DNA of 64,000 nt from Melanocharis versteri (lineage: Eukaryota > Chordata > Aves > Passeriformes > Melanocharitidae), in NCBI GenBank assembly GCA_013397845.1, contig VZTG01003804.1:569896-633895 (forward strand). The letters run 5' to 3'. The notes under the pieces were generated by a model, which searched no databases, was not told the origin of the DNA, and was given only the letters and a program-made list of their open reading frames with translations. Position 1 is the stretch's first letter; each line of letters opens with the position of its first letter. The translations under genes were made by a program, and so were the position numbers. Shown piece after piece: positions 34,860 to 47,500 of the stretch.

Positions 34860-37800
34860 GAAGGGTCTGTCACAGAGGACACAAGCCCTACAGAAAGGGG
34901 TATCCACACAGCACGGCAAGTGCAGGGCTCCTTCTGTTTCTAACAACTGCAGGCTTTGTGTTACCTTAACAAAACAAACTTCATGATTTGCCAGACCATG
35001 TCTTGCTTTTTTAAACTGTAATGGCAATTGTCAAATGTTCTGGTGACTACCTTTATTTTACTTTTACTTTTATATGTGTAAGATTGTGCATTGCAACACT
35101 TTTATGTATTTTAAACTAACAGATAACCATAACAAGCAATGATTGTGCAAAAAATTGCTACCCATGGCTCTAGGACAAAACACAGCCCATAAGGAAGAAA
35201 AGAATGGGATGGGCTTGAAAGTAAAGGCATGGGGTGACATCAAAGATGTGAATAGTATACCCTAGAATGAGGGCAGAAACAGGGGTAGCAAAAGGAACAT
35301 AGGACAACTCTCCACGGTGTGCAAAACACATATGCCATATACAGCAAATACAGATGAAATGTGAGCTTGCAGACAGCTGAAGAAAAAGCAAGGTATAGCA
35401 TATTACTAAAAATGCAAATAATCCCAAGAAGATCTTAAAGAAAGGAGGAAGAAACCATCACCAACAGTTTTGAGCTCTTCTTTGTGAAGGATTCATGAGG
35501 GTGGTGACTGCCTGTACCCTCCACCTCTGACTGAAGGCCCCAGAGATGCAGCGGAGGAAGTGGGAACAACGTCACAGAATGGGGTAAATATCAGAAAGTT
35601 TGTGTGCAGATCACTTTAGCTGCATATAATTTGCATTATAAATGTTTATATCAGTGTTACTGTAATAATAATTCTCTAATTATACTCTTAAGACTTTAAT
35701 TAAACTAATAATAAACTCTTGACTATGCATGCAAAATGTGTTATTTCATAAGGTTTTGGATGTAATAAATGGGTGGGAGTTTAAGGAACCTGCTCTGTAA
35801 CTTGGTTGCAACAAATTAGTAACAAAGGGAGGGTGTAAAAAATGATCTCTCAGAATGTATTTTTTCCAGTAGTATTACCTCCTGTAAATTAACCATCACA
35901 GGAATCTGGAGGAAGAAAGGAAAACATGCCACCTGTTCAGAGGTGGAAAGCAGTCCATCCACAGGTTTTCATGCCATTGTGCCAATCTCTCCACCTTGCG
36001 GGGCATAAAGAGATTAGTCATCCCAATTTTCCTTTTGAATGTCCCCAGAACAGAGGACTGCTTCTCTGTTGGCAGGTTACACTCTTTTTTTAAAATTGAT
36101 ATTCCTTTAGTCATTTAAAATATAAATATTTTCTCATTTGACAAAACTGGAGAGAATTCTTTGCAATATAGGACAGCAAAATATGTTTAAATCAGAAGAA
36201 ACAGTACATTCAGCTCAAGATTGTGCTTGAACATAGACTTTGCTTGTGCAGTAAATGAAAAACAGGAAACAAGTGAAACAAAATCTTCTCAAATCTCCTC
36301 AAACTGCTCCTATGTGACTGAGCTTGCACACAGAATCTGATTTCAGTTGTGCCCTCAATAATTTGCACATCTTATTCCAAGATGGGGAGCATAACAGATG
36401 CGTGTTTTCCTTGTTTTCACATGCACCTGTAAATTTACTAGATTCAGGGAAGTTTTAATATGTGTGCAATCTAACATCATTTGGGACGTGACTTTTAATG
36501 AGAAGAATATATTTCGCTATCAATACTTAGTAAAAAAGTATTTCACATATGTATTCAAATCACTAAATAATGAAAAGCATGATTGTTTCCTCATTCAGGG
36601 CTTAACACTGAGTAGCTGACTAATCTTTCAAGTTGCTGAATACCTTTCACTCTGAATGACATCAGTGTAAATCTGATAAGTAAAATTCCAATAATACGTA
36701 GACAAATAAGAACAAGTTATTTCAAGTGTGTTAAAATCTTCATCTACTGCTTTGACAATGTATACAGTAGTAAATAAATAGTTCCAGATTTTGGCATTAA
36801 TAAGTAAAAATATCCATGTTGGCACACTGGCCACGAATGAAAAGCAGCAACCAATCTTTTATAAAGAAAGAATTATTATTTTGTCAAATCAAGCAAGATC
36901 TCATTAATAAAATAAGGATTGTGTTCAAAAGACTCTTCATCATTAAACTGTAAGCCAGAGAGAGATTACATTGAGTAAAGCACTGATAAAAATAACTTTA
37001 GAAGATGAGTCTTTGCTGCCAGTCAAATCCTGCATCAATTATACATTACATGTGAAAGACCTTGCTGGCTGCAACCTCCTCCTGCATTAGCCAAATCTTA
37101 CAGCCAGGCAAGGGGAGAATCCTTTCATTAAAGAACAATCTGGATCACACGGAGCCTTTTATTATGTCAAAGTGAAGGTTGTGCCTGGGTTCTGCTAAGA
37201 TAAAAGGGATACAAAAGCAGGTCAACCCCAGTGTATGGAATTGCTTTATGCAATCTGATGAAGTCTGTCTTCTGTATCAATATGTTCTATTTCCCTTTTA
37301 GACAAGATGCTGCAGCACAGCTGTGGCTCCATAGACTCGGCATAACACAAGCAACAAAAAAATTCCCAGCCACTTTCTGAAAAATACAGTACCACTTCAG
37401 GGAGATGGTTGGGCAGCATAGGCAAAAAACATCAATTCATGGTTTTCTTCTTTTATGAAAAATAATCTAGTCCATTTTAATTTTTTTTTTAATTCTTTCT
37501 TTCCTGTAATTAAAATGAAAACATGAATTTATTTCCTTTTTAGCCAAAGAAAATCCAGAGTCACCACAAGAATATAAATGGAGTTTATCCAAATTTTTGC
37601 AGCAAAAAATGCAATTGTAATCTGGGTTTTCAAGTGTCACTATATGGAATATATGGAAATAATAAACCACAATCTGTCCAGAAGAAAATATAGAAAAAAA
37701 TTAGAGCATTAAAACAGATAAATTGCATACAACATCTCTGCTGTAAATAAGACATTATGCTAGCAGAAAGAAAAAAGGAATAGTTCAAAAAAGGGAACTT

Positions 37801-40140
37801 ACGTCCATGGCTATACTCATAACACATCAATTAATCTATCAATCAATCTATATTTTATGGACAGATCTGTCTTACTACTCAGTCAGAGTCTTTTTTTTTC
37901 TGCCGTCCTCAGAAATACCAGTTCTTTTTTGCATTCTCCCTACACTATTTCTACTTATATTTTAAAAATATCATGCCAGCTTTGGTCACTTCTAATAAAT
38001 TAATTGAAGCAGAGACTGAACTGCATTTTCCCACATTCTAACAGGATGTCACATCTGGAGAACCACGGAATCAGTAACTTGTCATCTTTCCCCCTGGGTC
38101 AAGGAAAACGCAAATTCTTTTGCAAACCAGTATAGCTCCCAGACAGACCCACAGGCTTTTCGCTCAGAATACGGCAGTAAAATCCACAGCCTGAATTTGT
38201 TCTCAAGGGAATACAGTCAAAGCCTCCCTCTACCTGAAGCGACTTGTAGGGTTTGGGTAGGGTTGAGTTCAAGAAGTTCAACTTAAATTCTGTCACGACA
38301 TGTGTGTATGTGGCACACATGGGTTTGTCCATGTGCACCAGTTCTATGAGTTCCTTATATAATAAATGAAGATCCAGACCACAGTGTGGTTGCCTGCACT
38401 CAGGGGTCTAATTTTAATTCAGAGACACGAAGACATCCCACCTGGCCTCCAGACACAAACAGACACTTTGGGGCCTTCTTCATGTGCCAAGGCAGAGGAG
38501 CACCATTCATATAGAAACACTCCTCATGCAAAACTTCCTTACCTGTGTCAGTTCAGCATCTGATCCAAAGCCTGCCCATACGTTCTTACTAACACCTCAA
38601 GAGATTGAGACAAACCCTTCTTCTCTCAGCCTAAAAGATCTGGGATATATTGGGACACTTTTGTTGATGCCGGGTTAATGTCCTGAAATCAATTTAATGA
38701 CACAAACAGCAAAGACTAGTAGTCCCTTACTAGTAGGGCAACAGAATTGTAACCTTGGAGATCTTGAGGAATAGAATGGTAGTGTTGCTAAATAATAAAC
38801 TATGCCTGCAGAAAAAAAGGGAAAAATAAAAAAACCCTCCTTTTTCATTTTTTTCAGCAAAGAATTAAAAACAAGACATTCCGTGTCTGTAATAAAACCC
38901 AGAAATTTCTTCCATTAAGATTGCTGGCTTCCCAAATGATCTTTGGTCTGCTAATTATTTAAATGTATTTTAAAACAAGGACTGAAATTCTAAATTGATA
39001 TTGCAACAAAGTGTTTGTATGGGACCGTTACAATAAACATGATAATAAAATCAGTAAACATCAGCTGCTAAGAGGTTTAATTTGCAATTTTGTGACCTGC
39101 TTAAGGTGGAAAAGAAGAAAATATCACTAGATAGAACAGGAAACTTGACAATCGCACCGTTCTGTCCTTGGCTTTTATTTTATTTAATTTTATATTGGTT
39201 TTATGGCACACCTGCTACCTGCTAAATTTCAGCTCTTTATTTAAAAACTTAACCCTTTTCTTTCACTTTATTCTTATGAAACCAGATGAACTAAGTGTTG
39301 TATGTGTTATTCAGTCAGAGAGATGGATGAATTCAGAGACTTTTCGAGGCCCTGCTCTACCTCTGTCAATGTTAGCTCTTAAAAGTGTTTAAAATTCATT
39401 CTCCGTTAAATTCAGCTCGTGAAGAAAAATTCTTGTGACTAGAAAGCCATCGTGTCGCAGAATGACCACAGGATTCACTGAGTCTCATTACATGCAGTGC
39501 GTGTCACGCTGGTCGCACAAGTTTACATCAATCATAAAACATTGTAAAGCTCTGGGCAACCTGAGGGTGTGCTTACAGCATCCTCTTGTAGACATGACAG
39601 GACACATCTACAGGCCAGTCTGCCACTGATTATACCAATGAATTTTTCACGGATTTACCAACCAGGCTTGATTCTGAATATCTCTGCAAAGAAGAAAGAA
39701 AATATTTATCTCAAATATTTCTCCAGTGTTCAGTGCTAGAAAAAAGCATGAAATCATCAGATCACAGCATTTAATTTCCATCTGATGCTACTCTGACTCC
39801 ATCCTATTAGTTACTTGATATCTTCATGGAGGCAGAAGGAATAATCTTCAGAAGGATGACAGAAGAACGTTAACGTGGTTACACCTAATTTGAAAAATCT
39901 GCTCAGTTCTGAGGAGTTACAATTCCATTAATTGTTGAACCTTCATTCTTTCAACAGCTAAAGCCAACATCTTCTAAAGAATTTTGTAGTACTTCCTGAG
40001 TCCAGCTTTGGTTATCTGCCAACACAATGTGATGCAGTTTGATGGACTCCTTAGATTTCCTTGTGTGAAACCATACCAAACTCAGTTTTTCATGTAGTTG
40101 TTGAAGTGTCTCAGTTCACTTCCTTGCCGCCTTTCCTCTT
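34860..40140. other. Unique AT-rich DNA; denser stretch at 36.9-37.23 kb
   Basis: No gene or named repeat was found. From about 36,930 to 37,230 the sequence is denser. It carries words such as TTTTATTATGTCAAAGTGAAGG (about 37,155) that resemble TCF or nuclear-receptor sites, and it may be a conserved noncoding element. Frames of 60-85 codons are spread at chance density. Confidence 0.35.
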
Positions 40141-40449
40141 AAACATAATCAGGAAAAGGTGAGAAAACACAGGTTGTACAGATGATGTTAGGGATAGGAG
40201 CAATCATACAAAGAAGAGGACTTAAGATTTGTTTCTCAATGCCAAACATAATCAGGAAAAGGTGAGAAAACACAGGTTGTACAGATGATGTTAGGGATAG
40301 GAGCAATCATACAAAGAAGAGGACTTAAGATTTGTTTCTCAATGCCAAACATAATCAGGAAAAGGTGAGAAAACACAGGTTGTACAGATGATGTTAGGGA
40401 TAGGAGCAATCATACAAAGAAGAGGACTTAAGATTTGTTTCTCAATGCC
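40141..40449. repeat. Perfect tandem triplication of a 103-bp unit
   Basis: Three copies start at 40,141, 40,244 and 40,347, each 103 bp long. Compared base by base, they show no difference. The unit begins AAACATAATCAGGAAAAGGT and ends TTTGTTTCTCAATGCC. It is not a recognised satellite or transposon and carries no useful open frame. Complete identity means either a recent expansion (a variable-number locus) or an assembly error from repeated read overlap. Confidence 0.97.
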
Positions 40450-41260
40450 ATGCTCTTTCCTCAATACTCAGATATAAGGCTTCTTTGCTTTCAGAAGAGT
40501 ATCTGCTCTGCTGCTTCTCGTCTTATTCCCCTTTGCAAGAGAGGAATTTGTACTCTTCTCAGCTGCATCTTGCTAGCATGATCTATACCTGTAGTGGCTC
40601 GCTTTGTATTTTCTTTGACTCTACCACGTATAGACAGATAGCTACTTTTCTTTCTCAGTAGAATAGAAAACCCCAGGCAGATTTTGATTCATCCAGTACA
40701 ACCCCTTAAAATTATTCAGCTGACTTTCCTCTTGTTCTTCCTCTTCCTTACCGCCACATTTTCTCTCTTGTTTCTTCATAAACTTCTCTTTTTCTCTATT
40801 TCCCCTTCTGTTTTATTTTCTGTCTTAAAACACTACTGCTGTCACTGTTTAAAAACCAATAGAATTGAAATAACCTCCCTTTTTCCTAAACTGTCTTTCT
40901 GTCCTTTTTATTTACCTCAATGGTGGAAGACTGTAATGCAGAGTAATAGATAAGTATAATAGATTGATTATGCTGTTTACAACATAGAGTAGAATTTGCC
41001 GAATTAGACAGATTGTCTCTAAAACAGTTGAGCAATTTTGTAAAAATAAGAATTTTCCTAATTCAACCCCTCTTATAGATGTTTCTGTTTTCAAATATGC
41101 GTCCAGAGAAAAAATGTAGTATAAAAAAGTCTGTCATCATTAAATACTGTATTTTTTTAAGAACTGCTCCAGAGTCTGATTATCAAATTGAGTGACAGAT
41201 AATTTTAAAAGTTTAAAGAAGAATGACACCTGCTTTGTTTGCACAGAGCTTTCTGCTATA
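40450..41260. other. Unique CT-rich then AT-rich DNA
   Basis: A pyrimidine-rich stretch near 40,725-40,830 gives a hydrophobic frame of 89 codons (from 40,684) that is best explained by composition. No repeat or exon-like segment was recognised. Confidence 0.4.
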
Positions 41261-41261
41261 C

Positions 41262-41522
41262 AGAATCAAGAATCACTAAGGTTGGAAAAGACCTCCAAGA
41301 TCACCACGTTCAACCTTCAACCAAATACCACCAAGTCAACTAAACCACATTGCGAAGTGCCACATCTACTCATTTTTGAACACTTCTAGGAATGGTGGTT
41401 CCACCACATCCCTGGGTCTGTTCCAATGCTTAACCACTCTTTCAGTGAGTAATTTTTTTTAATATCCAACCTGTACTTCTCTTTGTGAATTTGAGGCTAT
41501 TTCCCCTTTTCCTTTAAAGTAT
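41262..41522 (-). mobile_element. CR1 LINE 3' end
   Basis: The complement of a CR1 3' end, in order: AGAATCACTAAGGTTGGAAAAG (about 41,268), AAGACCTCCAAGATCACCACG, CGAAGTGCCACATCTACTCAT (about 41,353), GGTTCCACCACATCCCTGGG (about 41,398), and TTTAATATCCAACCTGTACTTC (about 41,457). It is well preserved compared with the copies near 1.9 and 4.0 kb and 5'-truncated. Confidence 0.93.
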
Positions 41523-41524
41523 GG

Positions 41525-43775
41525 AAATGAGAGCTCTAATCCACATCTCTCACCTTTTATGCTTATTCCAGGTGGTATAAGTCACATGAAGGTGGGTGCA
41601 AGACAGTATAAGATATGTGCAAACATATCTACGAAGTTAAAAAAGACAAACTGGAGCTGTGGAACAGAAAATTAGGTAAATAATGTGTGTCAGAATATTC
41701 CTGCTAAGATCTGTGATCATTTAAAGGGAAAGTGAGGCACAGCTCTTACCTTTCTCATCAAATTTCTATGATATGTGTGTCTAAAAACAGCTTGAAAAAA
41801 ATTAGGGGAGTCTTCCAGCTCAGCTGAAGTCCTGCTGCCAGAAGTCAATGAGAACATGAGTGAAAGGGATGGAAAAAAAGCAGAAACTCAGAAGCTCCTG
41901 TAGGGTTGCTCTAGCCTACATGTGGTTACTGAGGCAGCCCACCACTGAGGAGCAAACCCGGTCACGCTGGTGGATATGGAAGAAACAGACATGTATGAGC
42001 ACCAGAGGAGATTTAACAATCTCTCCTTTCTTGCTGTCGAAGTCAATGTCCCAGCCCTTTGAAAACCTGTCTATAGATAAGCTTTCCTAAAGGATACCTC
42101 AGAGAAAGAGTCTAAAAAGGTTCCTCTGAATCATCATTGGGGAATTCCATTCTTTTTCCCTTGGATAAAGCTGAAACTTAGAGATACTAACTACCTAAGT
42201 TAGGTATCTGAATTTTGATACTGTTGCTATTCCTATTATTTTCTGTACTCACAATTTCCAATCTGTGAAACAAGAATAGCCACTCTACACGGGAGTCAAA
42301 CGAATGCTGCAATGACAAATGTGTCCAAATGGTTGCAGGGTTGTAGTTAGACAATGGAAAAAGTATTATTATATTTGTAGATAAATTGCCTGTAATGGCG
42401 TTACTGTTCTCTCAGGTTTATTATTTTTATTCATAGATAATAACATGATGTGCCCTCAGCACATATGGAGAAACAGTCGTGCAAATGCTTTACTAACAAA
42501 TAACAAAAAAAATTATTTTGTCTCTAAGAGTTTGCCACCTGTGACTTGATAGTGAGAAATGAAACTTGACAGTAGCAAGTTCCAGCTCAGAAAAACAAAG
42601 GGCAAAGCATCTTGCTGTCTTGGATCGTCTAATGGAACATCATCTAATATGCAGGTATGTCCCTGCCCCTCAACAAAATACACAGCCAAAAAAAACCCCA
42701 ATAAATAAAATGCTTCCCTCTGTGTTACCTTCATGTTCTAGTAACATATTTTCTCAACCCTGTGAGATGCAACACCTGATTTTATAAGGATTCTAAATCA
42801 CAATAAGCAGGCAAACAAACTGCCCAGAGAACAACATGCACAAAAAAAGCACCTCCTGGTAAAGCAAGTCAAATAAGCTGTAATGGTGAATGGCAAATAA
42901 AGGTGGGAAGGTTAGATGCAAAGACAAACCTTACTCTCAATGCTTCACAAAACCTTATTTTCCTTTTGGGGTCTGCAGCATTACATCCAAGACCATGCAG
43001 AGTTCCATGCAGGTTTCTGACCTCTTCCAAGGGAATGATCCAAAACCTGAAGCAGTCCATGGAATATTCCCTACAGATTTTAAATCCTTTTGAGTCAGAT
43101 GCTCATGGTTGGTTTCATTTCACCTAACGTTGCCCATCAGAAACCTAGACACGTAGTCTAAGATAGTTAGCATCATACTTTAGATTTTAAATGAAGAGAG
43201 AATGGTACCTCTGGAAAATAATGCATCACAAACATGTAATTTTTTAGGCAGGGAAGGAGCCCTCTCTAAATTTCTCTATGAACTTTTTAGAGATCCTAGA
43301 AGGCTGGTTAGATGGACTGAAATATATAGAAAAAAATGTCATCCTCCTTCGACATGAAAGATAGCATAAGAACACAATTCTGCAACAAAGATATACATTT
43401 TAAATTTAAAGTTAAGTTAAACTACATTCAACTGCCTTCTTGAAAATCCTGCCCTATGGCTTGAACGCAGAAGTAGAGATGGCAAACTTGAAATCACACC
43501 CAGAAAAAGATGGGTAGTGATATTGACAGACAGCTTTAAGACTCTAGGATATATGCATGGTTTTGAAGGAAACTCGTCTCGTGTTCAAACCTGCAAGAGT
43601 GTAATATAATTATCCACTACTGGCTGAGTTAGTTGTCAGTGCCTGGGCTATGTGGATTTGCATAGATTTGTAAGCCAGCATTTTTGTCCTTCACTAGAGC
43701 AAACTCTTGAAGTTCAAGAACCCAGCCTTTGTTTGTTACACTTATTTGCTGTTTATCAGTACCTCATTTTGTTCT
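41525..43775. other. Unique DNA, no feature seen
   Basis: No repeat, RNA gene or exon-like segment was recognised. Frames up to 76 codons are at chance density. Confidence 0.4.
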
Positions 43776-43777
43776 GA

Positions 43778-44515
43778 TGCACGGAAAAACTCTACAACTC
43801 ATTAAAGTTGTAAAGTAGGTATGTTCATTTCAGCACTGGGCACATGGGGGATAAGCTCCTCCAAAAACATGCGCAACCTCAGCAACACTTGTCTCTATAT
43901 GTATCCAGTAAAATGTTACATATGCATCAAGTTTCGCAATATGCCTAGACATATTCATTACATATCCCCGCCTAGCTTCACTCCGTATTGTAATGAGCTT
44001 GCATATCATTGCGTCCGCGTAGTAGTCCATTTGCACTTGCGCGGTATTTCCTGGTGGTCGCGGGTAGGGGTCGCTGGGATGAAGATCGAGTCTTCCTCAG
44101 GTTTGAACTTTGTACCTTTGTTCTTCTTGGCACGCTCTCTGGGCCCTTGGTTCAAGTCCAAACCTTGCAGCTGGTTCGAGCTGGTCTCAGGGTCCAAAAC
44201 CAGGATCTGTGGTCACGGTTGCTTCCCTTTATCAATGGTCTTGCACCTCTCCTTTCCCTTTGGCAAGCGTAACAAGTATCAAGCAAGTGGCACACATTGT
44301 CTAGCAAGCAGGCCTGTTGATTTACTTTTAACAATTTACTTTTAACCCTTAAATTCCTTAATTCAGCTATATGCTCATTACAAGGGCATTTCTTGTCTGA
44401 GCTCCCACCTGACACTTTTTCTGAAAGGTAACTGTCACCGCACATGAGAAAAGCACATAGCAGGCCAAGCTCCCATGTAAAAGTTCAGAGCAGGAACAAT
44501 CCGTCAACAAGAGCC
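43778..44515 (-). mobile_element. Bird ERVK-like solo LTR, minus orientation
   Basis: Read on the minus strand this ends with an R/U5-like part: AACATACCTACTTTACAACTT, then TTTTTCCGTGCA at the edge, giving a plus-strand TG at 43,778. The poly-A signal position reads AATGAA (43,824-43,829), so it is changed from AATAAA. The plus strand also carries TTGCATATCATTGCGTCCGCG (about 44,000), GGTATTTCCTGGTGGTCGCGG (about 44,042) and CTGGTCTCAGGGTCCAAAACC (about 44,180), words I associate with bird class II LTRs. CpG pairs are frequent near 43,985-44,110, unlike the rest of the window. No primer-binding site or gag follows, so it is probably a solo LTR. The other end is not fixed; a TGTTGACG start at 44,509 is one option. 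No matching target-site duplication was found. Confidence 0.7.
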
Positions 44516-44519
44516 TGTA

Positions 44520-47500
44520 GTTTCCTTTAGCCCCTTCCTTCTACTCCTAAGTAGAGGACAAAAAATTATATCCAAAATCTGGCTTATGGAGCCGAAGAAC
44601 TATTCTAATTTTTTCCATGAGATAGATATGCAGGGATTTTAGTGCCACGGTGTGACAGGAGCCTGCAACCTGCTGATGACCAGAGCAGTGTGCCAGATCG
44701 AGCATGTGTGTGCTGCTCTGTGCCATCGCCAACCTGGAGTGAGACGAGCGCTCCAGCAGTCTGACCATGTAAAGCAATCCAGGCACTGGATGAAATAGAA
44801 AGGACTTCCACAAATAAGGAACAATTTGTTCAAGGCAAGTCTGTCATTCATTTGAGCCATTCCACAGACTGGTGCAAGTGAAGAATGGAGAACTGTTCGG
44901 GAAAAGATGGTTGAGGCAGGTGTAGGAAAGATTAAATCCTCTCTCTGAAAGCATTGTACAGCTCTCCACACAGATTATCAAGCAATATTGTTGGCTGTGG
45001 CAGACCTTTCCTATTTATCCCATCTTTTGGAGTTCTTGAAAGCACTGATGTAACTTTTGGCAAATTTGCAAACAAAAGTTGTGACATATACAGTTTATTC
45101 TTGCAATACTTTTATTGTTTTGTGCAATTCACATTCAAAGTCCATGAGAATAGATTATAAGCTTTTCTTAAGACCTGTACAATCACCCAAAGACACCTAA
45201 CCAGTGTGAGAAGTAAATAAATGAGAGTACCAATTCACTTATGTGCTTGTATTTCCTCAAATCACTTAAAACTTTTCAAAATAATGTGAAAACAATTTTT
45301 CTGGTATGAGATTCCCTCATACACACTCTGCCATGCTGTAAATAACTCTATCAGATACAGAACAGGGAAATCACAGCTGCTGCAGACACCAGAAACACAG
45401 ATTCCAGCACCTGTGATGGTATCAGTCACAGTCACAGGGATAAATCTGAATATTTTAATATTGCTCATGAAGTCACAATGTTTCATTGCCTCCTTGAGAG
45501 CTAGCAAGTAAGTAGGATGGATGTACTGCAACAGAAGAGCCAGAAAACTCAGCAGCCAAGGTTTGCCCCATTCATTTGTAAAGTTTATAGCCTTGGATAA
45601 CATAGATTGTAGAAAGTGTAAATGGTCCACTATCAGAATTTACTGACCTGGAAGGAAAAGGGTGGGAAATAAACATCTACAATGGTAATAAAACTGGGCA
45701 GCCTTGTCTGCCAGTTGCCTGAAATATTTTACTGTGATTCAGCACATCCTCACTAAGCAATTTATTGTCCAGTGTTGTATAATTAAAAGAACTGTCAGCC
45801 AAAAGTTATATTCTTTGAAGCAAAGTCCATGAGTAGAGATGGCATTTCTGAAGCACCCTGTGGTGGGCAGGTTAAATCTATCTGCTCATAGAGAGTGACA
45901 GAACAGGATGCAGAAAGGTCATTTTTTTCCTTTATAGAAGTGAGGAAGCCTCCACGTTCCTCTGGGCATACAGAGCCAATACAGGAGCTCTCTAAGTTCA
46001 GAGGAAGTCAGCAGAAGCTCTGTCTAGCTTAGAGAAGTCATAGGTTTTTTCAGCTATTAGTTCTGGAAACAGGTGTTACAGTCCTTGAACAAGTTATTAA
46101 CCTTGGGATCACCCACAACAGACCACCTGCAAAACAGAAAAATACTATAAACCCTCTAAAAATGTCATCCAAAATGTACTTCAAAAATATCATTAAAAGA
46201 GCTCAAAGTCCTCAATAAACTCTATATGTCAAGAATAGCATGAGATGGTAAGGTAATTACTTAGGCAACCCTGGGTAATTGATCATACCTGATGCATTAG
46301 AAGGAAGTTAAGTTAATAAAAATGTAATCAACGATTCTTGCCAACTTGCCTAAATCTGTCCATAGGTTTAGTTCCCAACAAATGAACAGACATCCAGGGT
46401 TTTTTTTTTATTCAGATTGTTCACATCTCTTTTAAAAATCCTCTGTCCACAATTAAATCCTATTTCTCCAACGGCAGAGGAAAAGTTCCTAAACATGTTA
46501 ATATTTTGTCCCTTATGATCAGTGAAAAATCCTAAATTATAATTATTGTTCCTAAATATTGCCAGTGTGTCTTTCTGATTATGGCACTTTCTGTCTGCAC
46601 AACCCTTCCTTTTCCTACTCACATTGTAACTTCTTGACTTACTGGCAAGTATTCTTGACACCTGCCAGGCCTTTCCCTTCATCAAAAATGATGGGGAGCT
46701 TGAGGACAAAGCAGGGTGAGAGGAATGCTCCTTTGACATATGAAGTTGATTCAATAGTGAAGTGCTAAGAACTAGGCTGTGGAAGATGGACAAAATTACC
46801 AAATATATTTCATCTGTTCCTACATACTACCCCCAGAAATATAAATATATCTAATTTCATCCAGGCTCTGATTTGCTCATTTCTCACAGATGTTTAAAAC
46901 CAGATGTTTAAAAAAAATAATAATTTCCCTTCCAGAAAGAGTGTGTTTCGTCTCCATGAAAAAGTAGAGGCAATGGAGTAAAAATATTTGGCTTTCGGAA
47001 CAAATAAAAGATATCCTCAAAACCCATAAATGTGTTTTCCAATCAGTTTTAGTAGCAATTGCTTACAACAGAGAATTTATAGTCCCTTAACATCTATAGA
47101 ATGAGATGGAGATCAGAATTACCTTTCCCTAGGTGCAATACATACAAACAATTAAAATTCAATATAGGGGTAAAAAAAAAGACAGTTAACCTCTTCCTTG
47201 TGGGGAAAGATGACCCAGAGAGGTCAAACAAAAGGTCTGAAATAGATCTGGGGCTTGAACATTTTTTTCTACGGGAAGTTTACTGCCTCAATAGCAAGAC
47301 TACTTTGTTGAAAAATACTAAACAAAAATCAATCCCATTTTAAATCTAACTTTTCCAGTGCCAACATTATAATACTTTAGATTCATTTCATTCTCTGTGA
47401 GCACATTTTGTGTTCATTAAACTGAAGGGCAGACAGTTAAAAAGCTCTCCTAATTACCCACCTTTCCAAAAACATTTAATAAAATTTACTAATTTGATCT

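Noticed and set aside
38299..38321. Inverted repeat CATGTGTG/CACACATG
   Set aside because: Eight-base arms of low-complexity GT/AC composition are expected by chance in 64 kb.
40003..40025. Partial resemblance to a miR-9-like word (CTTTGGTTATCTG)
   Set aside because: The match breaks after about 13 bases and no hairpin precursor can be drawn around it.
40141..40449. Possible CRISPR-like or satellite array
   Set aside because: Units are directly adjacent without unique spacers, there are only three copies, and the setting is vertebrate. It is a plain tandem repeat.
44149..44160. B-box-like word GGTTCAAGTCC, as in tRNA genes
   Set aside because: It lies inside the LTR, with no A box, no cloverleaf and no terminator at the right spacing.
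43778..44515. Possible full provirus or retroviral genes at this LTR
   Set aside because: No primer-binding site, polypurine tract, gag, pol or env sequence adjoins either side; the short frames are LTR sequence.
46368..46802. 144-codon minus-strand open frame
   Set aside because: No recognisable domain; the end near 46,400 is driven by a T run. Treated as chance.
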